DNA of 64,000 nucleotides from Cytidiella melzeri (Eukaryota > Basidiomycota > Agaricomycetes > Polyporales > Irpicaceae): the NCBI GenBank assembly GCA_022592445.1, contig JABYQR010000154.1:37563-101562 (forward strand), in the 5' to 3' direction. Shown piece after piece: positions 1-11,548 of the stretch. Every line of letters begins with the position of its first letter. Position 1 is the first letter of the stretch. Both the position numbers and the translations under genes were made by a program. Under the pieces are notes generated by a model. It had not been told where the DNA came from and made no database searches. It saw nothing but the letters and a program-made list of their open reading frames with translations.

Positions 1-1735
1 AGTGCGAAACCGAGTGAGGTATCCATTGGGAGTGTGACTGTGCTGAAGCTGTGAGCTTGTTCATCTCCAGATTTATCACCTCGCAGAAGTGGTGTTTAAG
101 GTTCATTGAACAGCCCTGACCTGACGAACGACGACCGCTGGGATCATTCTCGGCTCCTTTCGTCTGCCGATGGTATCGGTCGAGATAGTAAGTTGCACGT
201 TACATCTTCCTGCAGAAATTCTTACTGAACTTGTCTCTGACTGACAGTTCCTATAGGCATTGCTCTATCCCAAAACCATGCACTCCTTTGCAGCACATCT
301 CCCTCATCCGCTGCCTCTAGCTATCGATTATCCATACACCCACTCCCTCATCGACATCAGGCACCGACGCAACTACGCTCCGACTTGTCGTGTATACTTG
401 CACAGGCCATTTTCACCAGGATGTCCCCGTCGGATGTCATTCACGCTCTTACAAACAACTCGGTCCCTTTGGAAACTGTGACGAGCACGCTGCTCAGCGC
501 TGCGTCTGTGCTTGAGGTGAACCCTGTGGGCCTGAGCGAACTGTGGATCGATGAGATATTGGGAGTTGCGACAGAGGTTTATCTGTGCGTCATCGCTTTG
601 TCGCTTTCTCTACCAGGCCAGCTGACGGAGGATCCTGACTCTAAAAGAACACGGGCCAAATCTAACAGGAATGAGGCTGAACAGGACGCTCTGACGGAGC
701 ATTGGAAGACAGCGCACGATATTTGCTCTGTACGCGCTTTAAGTTCTGCGTTTGAGGATTGCAAGGGCATCAATAACACATATGATCTAGGCAAGGCACG
801 GCTGCATCCCGACGTCTTTTGCTGTGCTGACTATATATGACCTAGATATCATATGGCAGCTGATTGGCCAAACGAGCTGGTTGGTTGGGCTGCTGGAGCG
901 TATTCTGAAGCAGTGCATATTCGTCGCAGAGGGAAGGCCCTCGCCCAAACCTTATCAGCTAGATGATGATGATGTTGATCCGCTTTCATGGGCAGACGGT
1001 AAGTAGTTCATACCTGCTTAAAAACCACCGTTGACAGCGATATAGCCTCTGTATTACTACACCTCATACACCCATACGCTCTGAAGAACCTTATGACGGC
1101 GGTTATCCACGTCAGAAAATTTTATGAGCAGATCAACCAGGAGGTGCCCAAGACGGAGAACGCGCAGCTTGCGAAAGACGCACTTGTGGACATCTTTGAT
1201 TCGTCCGGAGTGGTCATAGGTGGGCTGACACCTCTGTTGGAAGAGTTCCAAAAGGGCGTAGCTCAGGCTTCCGGTAAGTCGTGCTCGCGACCGCGACAGC
1301 GTCCAGTTTTCCTTTTATTTCTCACCGTGGAATTTAGCGGAAGAGTTGCGGAGAGGACTGGTTTCTTGCGCGATAACAGCTGCGCTCCGGCCGACCGCGC
1401 GGCAAGTTATAGACAAGATACTCGCATCGCAAGTCATCCACCGACCACGGCTGTTTATCAAACCCACAGAGCTCCATGTGAGCCTCGCAAAGGTGACGGT
1501 CAGTGAGCGTCTGTGGAATACGAACGAAGACGTTGTGTCGAAGGGCATGCTGCTTCAACGACCTGGAGGGGTGAGCGTCGTTTGCGTGAGGTGCGGAGGG
1601 AAGAGCGAGATAATTGGCGATAACCTCAGGCGTGCTGCGACGAAGGTCGCTCATTGCTGGCGGGCTTGGGAGGCTATGTGGTCAACGAGATGCGTGTGCG
1701 GGGGTGCTTGGGCTCGTTCATTCAATACTATGTAA
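1..1735 (+). CDS. MED16: Mediator tail subunit 16, 3' part (gene runs off the left edge)
   Basis: Mediator subunit 16 belongs to the Mediator tail, which links activators to RNA polymerase II in the nucleus. Visible exons are about 114-187, 257-790, 846-998, 1046-1273 and 1338-1735. They join in one frame through introns 188-256, 791-845 (GC..AG), 999-1045 and 1274-1337. The C-terminus has a zinc-ribbon-like pair, C-V-R-C-G and C-V-C-G-G, separated by a Trp-rich stretch (W-R-A-W-E-A-M-W) and followed by A-W; this arrangement is characteristic of the MED16 C-terminus. The helical segment around L-L-H-L-I-H-P-Y-A-L-K-N-L also fits. The first ~110 bases were not resolved: frame 1 has a stop at 97-99, so an unseen splice or sequence error lies there. 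The start codon is outside the window. The stop is 191 bp before the RPL7 start on the same strand. Confidence 0.8.
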
Positions 1736-1926
1736 TACTCAGCTGCAACAGCGCCTTCCTTTTACGGACCCCCGTGTTATTATATAGGCGCCCAGTAATG
1801 TTACTCGTAATTTGGGGTGCGTGGGAATTTATAAGCATCAACTGCATAGGTCGTCAAGCCACCGTCGGCTTCACGCTCAGACTCGCCGACCACAGGCAAA
1901 AGTACGACGTTCCTCAAGATCCCCTA

Positions 1927-3192
1927 ATGGCCCCCTCAACCACGTATGTATTACAAACGCATTAGTGTTACTGTGTTCATACTCACGAACGCCTCCGTCT
2001 CGCAGAGTCCCGACGGTCGCGGTTAGTCTCGTATCTCAACCACCTGCAGGAAAGCGAAGTTCTGATCTTGCTTTGACTTTCTCTTGTAGGACATTGAAGT
2101 CCCGGAGACTCTCCTCAAGAAGCGCAAGCAAAACGAAAAGGCCCGGGAGGAACGAGTGGCCAAGGCTGCGGCTGCCCGCAAGGTCGGTACTGAAAGCGCT
2201 TTCGTTTCCTCTGGGGATATCATGTTCTGCTATGATGCATACCATATCACTTCAAGGCTAGCTGGACTTCTGTTTCAACAATGCTGCCTGAAACATACCA
2301 TCTTTCGGGACTGAGCTGTTCAACTTTCCCTTCTCCCACCCTTGTCGCACCATTTTTGTCGCGTAGCGGATAACTGATGCGTGTTTGTAGGCATCCAGGG
2401 CAAAGCGCGTTGTCATATTCAAGAGGGCTGAAAAGTATGTGAAGGAGTACTTGGAGCAGGAGAAGGAAGAGATTCGTCTGAAGCGTGCTGCTCGGGCTGC
2501 TGGTGACTTCTACGTCCCTGCCCAATCAAAGGTGTACTTTGTCGTCCGTATTCGTGGGTGAGTGAGGCGTGATGCATTCCCTATTGCAAGCAGAATCTGA
2601 CTGTTGGCAGTATCAATGAAATTGCACCGAAACCCCGCAAGATCTTGCAGCTCCTTCGTTTGCTCCAGATCAACAACGGTGTGTTCGTCAAGGTGACAAA
2701 AGCCACTGAACAGATGCTCCGTCTCGTCGAGCCCTACATCACATATGGGTTGGTTGCTTCATGTCTAGAGATATTGTGTGGATTCTAAGCTTAAACCTTT
2801 CGTCAGCGAGCCCAACCTCAAGACAGTTCGCGAGCTGATCTACAAGCGTGGCTACGGCAAGGTTGACAAGCAGCGCGTGCCCCTTTCCAACAACCAGGTC
2901 ATTGAGGCCGCACTTGGCAAGTACGACATCCTCTCCGTTGAGGATCTTGTGCACGAAATCATCACCGTTGGCCCTAACTTCAAGCAGGTATGTTATTTGT
3001 TGTCTGGCGCAGTAGTGGCATGGATTTTGACATCGTCGTGTCGTTACACAGGCGTCCAACTTCCTTTGGCCGTTCAAGCTCTCCAACCCCACTGGTGGCT
3101 GGAGAACACGCAAGTTCAAGCACTTTGTCCAGGGTGGTGACTTTGGAGACCGGGAAAGCAACATCAACAAGCTCATCAGGCAGATGAACTAA
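1927..3192 (+). CDS. RPL7: 60S ribosomal protein L7 (uL30)
   Basis: Cytosolic large-subunit ribosomal protein. Seven exons: 1927-1943, 2006-2021, 2090-2182, 2391-2557, 2611-2748, 2807-2987, 3052-3192. They give 250 residues, the usual eukaryotic L7 length. The N-terminus has the Lys/Arg-rich helix (E-T-L-L-K-K-R-K), then the uL30 fold ([10 protein letters not shown] and [11 protein letters not shown]) and the conserved C-terminal segment [19 protein letters not shown]. All junctions are GT..AG and keep frame. The ATG at 1927 is the only one giving the short Ala-rich start expected. Intron 3 (2183-2390, 208 bp) is three to four times longer than the other five (53-68 bp) and holds a snoRNA candidate. 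A TATA-like stretch lies near 1778-1785; its role is only a guess. Confidence 0.97.
2228..2318 (+). ncRNA. candidate C/D-box snoRNA in RPL7 intron 3 (snR39/snR59-like, LSU 2'-O-methylation guide)
   Basis: The intron contains a C-box-like ATGATGC at 2232-2238 (six of seven bases of RTGATGA) and a D box CTGA at 2311-2314. Immediately before the D box, 2297-2309 reads ACCATCTTTCGGG. Its reverse complement, CCCGAAAGATGGT, is a stretch of eukaryotic 25S/28S rRNA that I recall as invariant. In budding yeast, the two RPL7 paralogues carry C/D snoRNAs in their introns (snR39, snR59) that methylate this part of the large-subunit rRNA. Host gene, length (~90 nt) and guide position therefore agree. Weak points: the C box is imperfect, no clear terminal stem was found, and a second CTGA at 2288-2291 could be D'. 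Confidence 0.55.
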
Positions 3193-3555
3193 GATGTGTA
3201 CCTGTATCGCCCGGCTGTAAGGTCTGCTCTGCTTCGCTTTGTGATGGTGCGGACGCCCTTGGACGGGCATACGTCGTGGGGTTTGCCTGGCATGCACCAT
3301 TCTTTTCTCCATACTATAGTCTTTGTTCCCTGTATGTCCTATATGACAAAACACATTGATCGTGCATGCTATGCTGTAAAGGAAGTTTTGAGACTACGTG
3401 CTTATACTTGAGTGGGAGGAATGACTTGGCCACGCGCTTGAGTCAGCGACAGCCGGACAAACTCTGCCTTTGCCCGCCATGACACTCCATACAGACCCTA
3501 TATCTTTTAATTGTGAACGCTGTCGGGCTCCTTGAAAACCTGAGGCTCAGCCGAC
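3193..3555. other. intergenic, RPL7 3' flank and upstream region of the next gene
   Basis: Contains the RPL7 3' untranslated region and the short promoter of the orphan gene at 3556. No conserved coding segment, repeat or RNA gene was recognised. Confidence 0.6.
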
Positions 3556-4847
3556 ATGAAAGGGAAAGCCAACGCATCCGGTGGTCGCAGCGAGGATATG
3601 GGGAATGTATGGGAGCGCCGCAAGGTCAACAATCTCTTGCACACTCTAAGGTACGTGTTCTCCTCGACTTGAAGTTGTGATTACTGATATATGCGTAGGT
3701 ATTACACAGAGGTGAACAGTTCCGTCACTCACAAAACGTGAGCGGGTCAAAGATACGCTTATTGAACGAGTCCGGCTACAACAAGCCCAGTCTCCCGCTA
3801 TCCCAGATTTTTGGAGGGACGGGTAGCGACGCGACAGATGCACAGGATATGGCTGCAGTGCAACCTGCCCCGTTTCGTGCTCCGGGACAGCCTGGTCACC
3901 GACCTCGGCCTCTCGTCACACTCATCGAGGGAGTTCCGACCTATGCCTACCCTGACGGTGCCGTACCAGGACCCAAGCCTCCAAAGAGTTGGAGCGCACT
4001 CTTTGATCCCCGGGATGAGAGGACTGGGCAGGAGTGGCGGCAGTCAGCGCTGTCTCTCTTCTTCTCCCAACTTCCTTTGGCAAGTGATACCGCTAGCCAT
4101 GACTCGGAGAGCGCGATCCCAACTCTCGCCAGCATGTGCTTGAGAGTCTTGCTGAGGATGTGTTCTTCTGCAGAGGAGCTTGCGGGACATGCTCAGTATG
4201 TCTCTCCACATTTGCGTAGAGAGCTCATGCGGTGGTGTGCTGTGCACCAACCGCTTTCTAGCGCAAAGCTGCACGCTTTGTGTGCGGACGAGGGACATGC
4301 CGATGGAGAGCTTGTCGTGGTAGGACCTGAAGCAGGTCTTCGGTTCGATCATCTTCGACGACTTAAAGGCAAGAACTGGACTAGACCTGGTCCGTCTGCT
4401 TTAGCAGACGAAGAGGAAGAGTGGGAGGACTCGGAGGCGGATGGAGGTGATGAGAGCCCAGGTATCCTGGAGGAGGAATGCGACTGGGATAAATCGTCGC
4501 CGGACATACCTCCTCCCCTCGTGAGTCTTGTGCTTTTCAAGACCAACCTGTCAGTCCCGTCCATCTTACCTCCGACCCTAACCCACCTCGCTCTTCTTGC
4601 ATTGCCTCGGCCGACACACGTACATCACCTACCAGCCATATGTCCACTCATCCAGGTGCTCGACCTGTCTTTCAACGGCTGGTTAGCGGAACCGAGCAGC
4701 GAAGGGACTCTGGATCGTGTGGAATGGCGGAGGTGGCGCAGTTTGAGAGTTCTCGGACTGAAGGAGTGTGGGATCACGACGCAAAAAATAGCCAAGGTAA
4801 ACGAGGGTAGATGGACAGACGTCGAGATTATTGGATTAGAGGTGTAG
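3556..4847 (+). CDS. hypothetical protein with leucine-rich-repeat-like C-terminus
   Basis: Two exons, 3556-3650 and 3710-4847, give 410 residues. The intron 3651-3709 uses the second acceptor (ttacacag); the first acceptor at 3698 leads to an early stop. No family was recognised. The middle is Pro/Ala-rich, then a helical stretch with several Cys, a highly acidic run (E-E-E-E-W-E-D-S-E-A-D), and a C-terminal third with LRR-like spacing: L-V-S-L-V-L-F-K-T-N-L, L-T-H-L-A-L-L, I-Q-V-L-D-L-S-F-N-G-W, L-R-V-L-G-L-K-E-C-G-I. The spacing resembles F-box/LRR proteins of basidiomycetes but no F-box was seen. It converges with the phosphatase gene, with a 154-bp gap. Confidence 0.8.
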
Positions 4848-5001
4848 TTCATACGGGAGGATCGACTGCAAGGCTTTCCGGTATGCAGACTGTTGGTAGT
4901 GACCAGAGCCCCGCTTTGCTTTGATGGAAGTTTGGATGGTGGGTATGTGGTGGACTTTAAAATCAATTGACAGCTTCACATCACCATCTAGTAGTACCAA
5001 C

Positions 5002-5771
5002 TTATTGCGAAGAAGAAACAGTCACTTTGGGAGCATCTACAACTGCTTTGATTCTTTCCTGCTCGCCCAAGTTATCTGAGTTGATGACAACCTGCGTTGA
5101 TATTGTCTCTGTCGCGGCTGAGGATGTCTCCGCCACCACCACCACCGCTGTCCTCGTCTGGCTATGGCAGCGCGATGCGAATATTTGTAGCTGGCGTTGG
5201 AAACCATGGTTTGGATTGACCACGCTGCGCTTGGTCTTCACAAACTCAAGGGCGTCGTGCGCTGTCATCTGGTTGGTAGCGATGAGGTACGCGCATACGA
5301 CGGTTGCCGATCGCGAAATGCCCATCAGACAGTGGACCTGGCAGGAGATTGTGTGAGAGGAAATCGCCTGAGTCTGAGCGTTGGAAAATATATACATACC
5401 AGCACCTTGTTGCTTTCGTTCTGTAGCAATGCTGAGCGAATGAACTCTGTGGTCTCTTCCAGATGCTGGAGAATGTCAGCGGCGGGTGTGTCGTTCAACT
5501 TCACATGCAGCCGTTTGATGTGGGAGGGACAGGGCTCCGGGACAAAGTCCACCACGGAGACGATGTGTGTGATACCCAACGCATCTAGCTCAGATGGTTT
5601 GGTCGCGATATTGTAGCTTGAAAGGTAGAGGCGTGGCAGAATGAGAGATGCACCAGCTGAATGTCGCCCACCGATGAGAAGTGGCAATAGTGCTCTTATG
5701 GCGTTGACTTGGACTGTCTTTGGTTGCTCGCCCGCGACACTGTTCTCGTCCTCAGCGAGATCTGACTCCAT
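5002..5771 (-). CDS. dual-specificity protein phosphatase
   Basis: Removes phosphate from Tyr and Ser/Thr of protein substrates through a cysteinyl-phosphate intermediate. Two exons, 5771-5400 and 5337-5002, joined by a 62-bp GT..AG intron; 235 residues from the ATG at 5771. The signature H-C-L-M-G-I-S-R-S (Cys nucleophile, Arg binding phosphate) begins exactly at the second exon. About 40 residues earlier, L-N-D-T-P-A-A-D-I-L holds the general-acid Asp. The core L-P-R-L-Y-L-S-S-Y-N-I-A followed by L-G-I-T-H-I-V-S-V is typical of small atypical DSPs. The open frame continues upstream to about 5903 without another ATG, so an extra 5' exon is possible. The C-terminal ~60 residues are Thr/Val-rich without a recognised domain. 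Confidence 0.88.
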
Positions 5772-6285
5772 GGCAAAAGTTGCGGGGGTTACCTGAGGCC
5801 TGGAGATTTCAGTCACTGAGACTGTTGTCGGTAGGTGACCTACGACGAATGATATAATATTCTTCAACTCGGTGAAGATGTAGTCGGCAGCTTTCAGAGG
5901 CACGGCTTGTTGACTGTGTTATGTAGCCGCCGCTAAAAATAAGGAATTAGTACAACCGGCGCGCTCGTCGCACTCAAAATATTCATAGATGACTCATATT
6001 CACGACTTGCTTGTGTTGAATTGGATAGGACGTCCAGTGTACACAGGTCGTAGCACGGGAGGTCAGGTTCCCTGCGTACAGCCCCATTCTTGGTACAGCT
6101 CAAAGGTCAGCGGGCAGTCCAGACATCGAGGATAGCATTGTCAGTAGCTTCAGGATACATTTATCTAGTGTGAGTGGTGGTGTGTTTGCATGCGAGTGTC
6201 TAAAGCGTTGATACTGTGGCGCGAAAGCTACTTGACGAGTGAGATGGCGTGGATAGGCGTGTGCGAGGTTGGAGGTACTCGTGTG
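5772..6285. other. intergenic between the phosphatase and NAA25
   Basis: Upstream region of the phosphatase and 3' flank of NAA25, both on the minus strand. An open stretch to 5903 may be untranslated leader or a missed exon. Nothing else was recognised. Confidence 0.5.
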
Positions 6286-9200
6286 TCAGACATGGGTTTT
6301 TGCAATTTTCGCGCTCCCGTTAGAGATACCCTCAAAGATGGCCTTGCGAGCATCAGTCACTTTCTTGGCTATGCCGACTATGTACTCGTGGTCCAGCTGT
6401 GGCGGGCCATCAGCAATTGCACGAGAGGCTCTCTGACGAAATGCGTACCTCGGCGGAACCTTCTATCATCTTGCAGGCGTCAGCGAAAGTTGTACGGGCT
6501 GTAGAGCCCTCCTCTGCTTCTGCGAGTTGCCTAAGTTCGGCGGACATATGATTCAACGCTTCTGCAGCGCTTGTGCGTATATCTTTGAAGTGTTGAACGA
6601 GCTGTACCAAAACTGAATTGACTAAAGGTACGGAGACGCCTTCCAACGGCGCTCACCTGGCTGAGTTTGTGCGCCTTGATGACACCAGATGGTTTAAACC
6701 GAGCTACCACGACCGTGAAGATGAGGAATGCCTGTGTCACAAGAAGACAATTCAAAAGACGTTTTCGGCAATCATGTAAAAGTCAATTACCTCCTGTGTG
6801 AGCGCGACGATGTGCAGCAGCTCGGGAGGCAACACGGAGTTACCGAGGCTGGCGTCGAAGTGCTCCTTCATGCCTAATGGTGCGCAAATCAGACCATAAA
6901 CACCTTCTCCACATAGCAGCGACCTTACCGCTGAAGAACTGTGTGACGGCTCCCGAGGGTTCCCGGACGGCAGGCGGCTCCTCATCTTTCTTCGCCTCGC
7001 CATTCTGCCCATTCTCGGGCGTAGGCGCAGGGAAGCCTTTCAGCTGCTGCCCGGTCTTGAGCTCGCTGAGTCTTGCAACCTCTGACATCACAGTAGACGG
7101 CGGTGGCCTGATATGATCGTGGTGCGGTTCTAGCCAATCACCTAATGCGGTTGTGAACTCGAAGAGTCTTACTTCATCTGAGGTTAACTGCAAGCAAAAA
7201 AATGAGTACGTCACCAAGCGACTGGAAAGATGCTTCACTCACCTCGTCTATCTCATCTTGCACCCTCTCGGCTACTCTTCGCCTCACAGGTCCCTTGTTC
7301 GCGGCGCCAATATGCGGTTTGGGTCTGTCACCGATCAGAAGCTTGTCCTCGACTGTATCGTCCAAGTCGCTCGCTTGCTGGAATGCACGGATGTATATTT
7401 TCAAAAAGGCGGACAGCCATCCTTGCTACACGGAGAAGCTCAGCACACATGCCTGCATTCACCTCTTGAGAACTCACATGAGGCGTCTTGCCAAATAGTC
7501 GCGTCTGCTCCTCGAACGAGGGACCGTCAACGGGCTGCAGGTTCGGGATTATGTCGAAATCGCGGTTATCATGGTGTACTGCCGAGGCTAGGGCTTAGTG
7601 AAAATGCAGGGTCATGGTGCTGAGCTCTTACAGCGATCAAAAATAAACTTTAGCTCGATGAGCTCCATATCCACAAGTTCGGTATTGATTGTCTCGTGCG
7701 ACAACCTCATTCGAACGTGCTCAACCTTCATCAGATCCCTCTGCAGCGAGTTCTCCAACCGGTCCTCTAAGGCGGCAAATTCTGGAATCTGAGGGATGCA
7801 GCCATCTTTGAACAAAAGACATTGGGGCACGGCACTAAGATTACCTGAGTATATTTTTCCTGCATGAATGCCCTAACAACAAATTCTGACGTCTAAACAG
7901 CCTCTTCAACCCAGCTTCACATATGAGAGTAGATGAAGAACGTACGTCGTTCGCGTTGTTCAAGTAAATCTGACTTGCCTCCATGCACTCGGTCGAGTAT
8001 GTGAGGTCTCCGAGGGCTGATAGGGCAAACGCCGATGCTCTTGAGAGCACGAGATGTGAAAGGGTGTCCGTCTGGATTTGTTTCAAGTTCAAGGCGCGAT
8101 ATTGTTCCAGTGCCAATGACGGTGCGCCTGTATGACAATGTAAATATCATGCTGTCGATAGCGATGACTACGTCAGTACGAATGCGCGACGTACCGATCA
8201 ACAAGTATATCCTGATAAGCATCAATTTGATGTGGTACGAATCTTTACTCTTGCTCACTGCAAAGTCGAGAAGAGCAGCCGCGGTGAACAGATACTTGAG
8301 GCCTTCATCGCGACCAACCAGCTTCCAAAGACTGACGAACGTTTGACCAGCGAGGATGGCAAAGTCATCTGCAGGCTGTCGTTCCGTCTCCGGGAGACCC
8401 TTCCCAAATTTCACCGCATCAAAATAGGCCTCGATGTACTGCTTGGCAAGAGCCGTCTCTGAGTCCACTGTTAGTGACGAAGTAGGTATACTAGAGCGGA
8501 GGAGTTTGAATGCGTTTATGGAGCGACTCAGAGCGTGTTGAGAGTCCTAAATAGTAGATTTAGCATGACGAAACTGTAGTATGAAGCTGATTGATTGCAC
8601 GGCTAACGCACGGAGGATGTAGAAGCATGGTGTTGAAGATATAAATTCCACTTGGCGGAGTCTACGGCCTTGAACAGCGTTACGTACGATAATAGGTCTT
8701 CGTAGCAACAGCTTTTATCACCAAAATTCTCGAAGTAGGACTCAACCAGCGTGTACAACGCGTCTGGGTCTAGTGACTGGGCATGAATTGATGCGTGAAC
8801 CATCATGCCAATACAGACTGACCTGCCGACAACCCGTGGCTAATCGCTCGTTTCTCAAGCTCTAGCAGAGCGAGTGGAGCTGAACGATCCCGAATACCAT
8901 CTTTGTCTGCAATCTGGGCAAAGAATTGCTGGGATTTTGATAGGCTTGACTGGCATTCCTCGGCGGCCTCTTTTACTTCTGATGAGAGCCCCCAGAACGT
9001 TGCGTCTAGCACCGAGATGAACTCGAGCCAGTTCCGGTCACTACGTGAAAGCGTAGCACCAATACTAAACACAACATTAAGGATGACCAGAACTCACTTC
9101 TTTTCCAAAATCCTTGCCTTAGCCCGTTCCCCTTCCTCCTTCACGCTACCCTTGAGCTTCCAAATGTCTCGCCTGAGCTCATCGACGCTCAAGCTTGTGT

Positions 9201-10163
9201 TTGAAATAGCTTGGCCGATTTCGCTTGAAAGTAAAGTACTCGCATCATCCCACAGCTCGAGTTCCTTCAGAATCACCAGATTGACATAGAACCTGTCCGC
9301 GCTGAAGTATGACGGGGTGGAGGAGGAGGCAATCAGCCGGTGAGCAAGTTTGAAGAGGACAGGCCGCAGGCCTTCTGGTGTCAAAGGGTCGTTCGCCTAC
9401 ATCGATGACCGAGATGAGTTCCAATTGCGCATGAGTTCACCAGATTGCTCTCACCTGAAGGACCGCACAGAAGATTGACCAATACAAAAACCTTTCCTCC
9501 TTGAACTGCTTGTGCAGCTTTGTAGCGACCTAGCGAAGACTTAATGCTGTCTTGCACGCGTTGCCGTCATGAGAGCTGATTTACGCACCTGCTGGGCAGC
9601 TTTCCAGTTTGCTGCTCTGGTGTTAGCAGAAAACACATTTATTCCCAACTCCTCATTCGTAGGTTGCTGCTTCCATGCTACTTCGTACATAGAAATGATG
9701 TCCAAGTCTGTCCTCGTGTCTTAATGTCAATTCTTCTTCAGAGCCAGATGTATCCTAGGACGTACGTCGACCCAAACCGCGGAGTACATGCGACATAGCG
9801 TTCAAGACCGCTTCGTCAAAGGGTTTTGCTGCGAGGACTTCGTCGCATATCACCAGAGATTCCTCCACCTTCTGAGACCGAATGAGAGCTAAAGCTTTCA
9901 ACGCCTGTGCCAAAGTCTTTCAGTCAGAAATTACTGACAGCATATAACAGCACCAGTACATACCTTGACCAGGTCATGGTTGGGCTGCTTTTTCAGGAGC
10001 TTGTTACACGCGACAATAGCAGACTTGTTCGAGCCTGTGTCAATGGCATCTGCGTAAGGAGACGATGTGAGTTACTGACAACCCCAGTCTATGGACGTCG
10101 ACACGACATGTAATGACGCGCACCGTATATTTGGCGAATTTGTCGATCAAACGCGACCGACAT
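6286..10163 (-). CDS. NAA25: NatB N-terminal acetyltransferase auxiliary subunit (Mdm20/NAA25)
   Basis: Non-catalytic, ribosome-anchoring TPR-type subunit of NatB, which acetylates proteins starting Met-Asp/Glu/Asn/Gln. The ATG at 10163 opens exon 10163-10124; intron 10123-10050 follows; many further short exons run to the stop at 6288-6286. Recognisable landmarks in order are D-R-Q-I-R-Q-I-Y-D-A-I-D then K-L-L-K-K-Q-P (first TPR); Y-F-E-N-F-G-D-K-S-C-C-Y-E-D-L; L-M-L-I-R-I-Y-L-L-I-G followed by S-L-A-L-E-Q-Y-R; Q-T-D-T-L-S-H-L-V-L-S-R; and D-N-R-D-F-D-I-I-P-N-L-Q-P. Length and landmark order match the family. Not every internal exon boundary was fixed. The gene is divergent from NCE101 with 271 bp between starts. 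No disruption was seen. Confidence 0.92.
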
Positions 10164-10434
10164 TTGCGATGATAGTGGCCGCTATATATCTATTTTAAAT
10201 GAGGAACGTCGTGAACAACGATGAGGAAGAGGGAAGGGAAGCAGGCACGAGGACCCGCAAGGACTGCTGGCGGGAGGGCGTGTTGTCCAAAATTCAAGGA
10301 TCACGCTGCAGAAGAGCCGCTTTCCCCTCCTCCTCCCGCGTGCATCCGACACGACCTCGCCAACATCATACGTACTCCAGAACACGCACTTCCTCGTGTT
10401 GAACACAAGTCTTTTGAAGACCTCACAACCCACG

Positions 10435-10714
10435 ATGCCTTTGCTATCACGGTAAGGAGTCGTGTTTACAGCCAAGTGCAAACGTCCTCATGCAAATCTA
10501 CAGGGCAGCCGACCCGTTACTGGGCGTATTTACAGGAGTGTTGGCTTATCACTTGTACGAGATCAATCCACGCAACGGTTTCACCGACCGCGATAGGCTG
10601 CTCGAGCTCATCAAGTGGAAGCAAGCAAAGATTGCCACGGAGCGGGAAGCCAAGGCAAAAGAGGCGGAGTCACTTGCCATGCAACACATTGTCGGGCGGC
10701 AAGAGGCCAAGTAA
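10435..10714 (+). CDS. NCE101: NCE101-family small membrane protein
   Basis: Short single-pass protein of the fungal family named for non-classical export in yeast; its molecular function is poorly known. Exons 10435-10451 and 10504-10714 are joined by a 52-bp intron, giving about 75 residues. Start M-P-L-L-S-R, then the family core A-A-D-P-L-L-G-V-F-T-G-V-L-A-Y-H-L-Y-E, a predicted transmembrane helix ending at N-P-R, then L-L-E-L-I-K-W-K and a charged Lys/Glu/Ala helix. The yeast protein is about 53 residues, so the extra C-terminal helix is an extension. Convergent with PSMG3; the stops are 57 bp apart. Confidence 0.85.
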
Positions 10715-10771
10715 CAGGACAGCCGTGGGTGGATCAAACAAGGAGCCTGAGCATGGTTTTACGCTTCACGC

Positions 10772-11285
10772 CTACTTTAATAGCTCTCGTATCATCTTCA
10801 TAACTCCAAGAAATACCCTCTGTTCATGCTCATTCGAACCCCCCTCCGCATCGTCAGGCGAACTGCGAAGAGCAACGCCGACAATGACACCACGTCTGTC
10901 AACTTCCATCTCTCGAGTCTCCTCTGCTGTCCACACCACAGTTGCCACCTGCGACGCGTACAGTGAATGCAATGTGTGTCCGTGTTCTGACTGGGCTTGT
11001 CCGAGGAGAGGTGTTAGCTGGATTGAAGGCGGCGGCGGAGGCAGCGACGGTTCAGACGAGTCTACGGATGGTGGAGGAGGGAGAAGAGGAGCGGTGTCGG
11101 GCATCGTTGCTTGTATCTGTGTCGAAATAGGTGTCTGCATCGTAATACAATTGCTCGAGACGCACCAGGTTCCCCACTTTCCCGAGCTGTGTGACCAGGA
11201 CGAGTATCTGATCTGCAAAGAACTGTATCACAACATCCGTCTGTATTCCATCCAATTCTCTTGTGAGCTGCAACGAGGGCAACAT
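10772..11285 (-). CDS. PSMG3: proteasome assembly chaperone 3 (PAC3)
   Basis: PAC3 pairs with PAC4 to help assemble the alpha ring of the 20S proteasome. Exons 11285-11166 and 11116-10772, with a 49-bp intron, give 154 residues. The first exon has the family core T-D-V-V-I-Q-F-F-A-D-Q-I-L-V-L-V-T-Q-L-G-K-V-G-N-L; the last part has R-G-V-I-V-G-V-A-L and a closing helix V-M-K-M-I-R-E-L-L-K. A Pro-rich loop (runs of P near residues 50-70) sits between them and looks lineage-specific. The ATG at 11285 lies only 110 bp from the insertion point of the MULE, which has displaced the promoter this gene shared with WDR59. Confidence 0.85.
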
Positions 11286-11403
11286 GGTTCAAAGTGGTAC
11301 AGGTGCAAGTTGGGTGCAAGTTGTTGGACCGTGGCTAGAATACGACGCCGCGCCCCCGCGCCTGGGTATGAACTTGAAATATCTTGCCGGTTGATTCTTG
11401 AAA

Positions 11404-11548
11404 ACTTGAGGATAATCTCCCACCATTTTCTCGTCGCCTTTGAAAGTCCGCGCGATAGGCGCCGTCGGCGATCGCAGGGCAGATCTCAACGAGCGGCGGG
11501 GCGTAGGTACTGTACTAAGGTACGGTAGCGGACGTCGTCACACGTGTA
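11404..11548 (+). repeat. MULE left terminal inverted repeat (145 bp)
   Basis: Matches the reverse complement of 16165-16306 almost base for base from ACTTGAGG to CACACGTGTA. The only clear difference is three extra bases (around 11515-11520). The near identity suggests recent movement. Confidence 0.93.

Noticed and set aside
3699..3740. Early stop in the LRR-like gene suggesting a pseudogene
   Set aside because: Using the acceptor at 3709 instead of 3698 gives an open 410-residue frame.
10221..11528. A 435-codon open frame on the plus strand
   Set aside because: It overlaps NCE101 and runs antisense through PSMG3; its translation is low-complexity and does not resemble a protein family.
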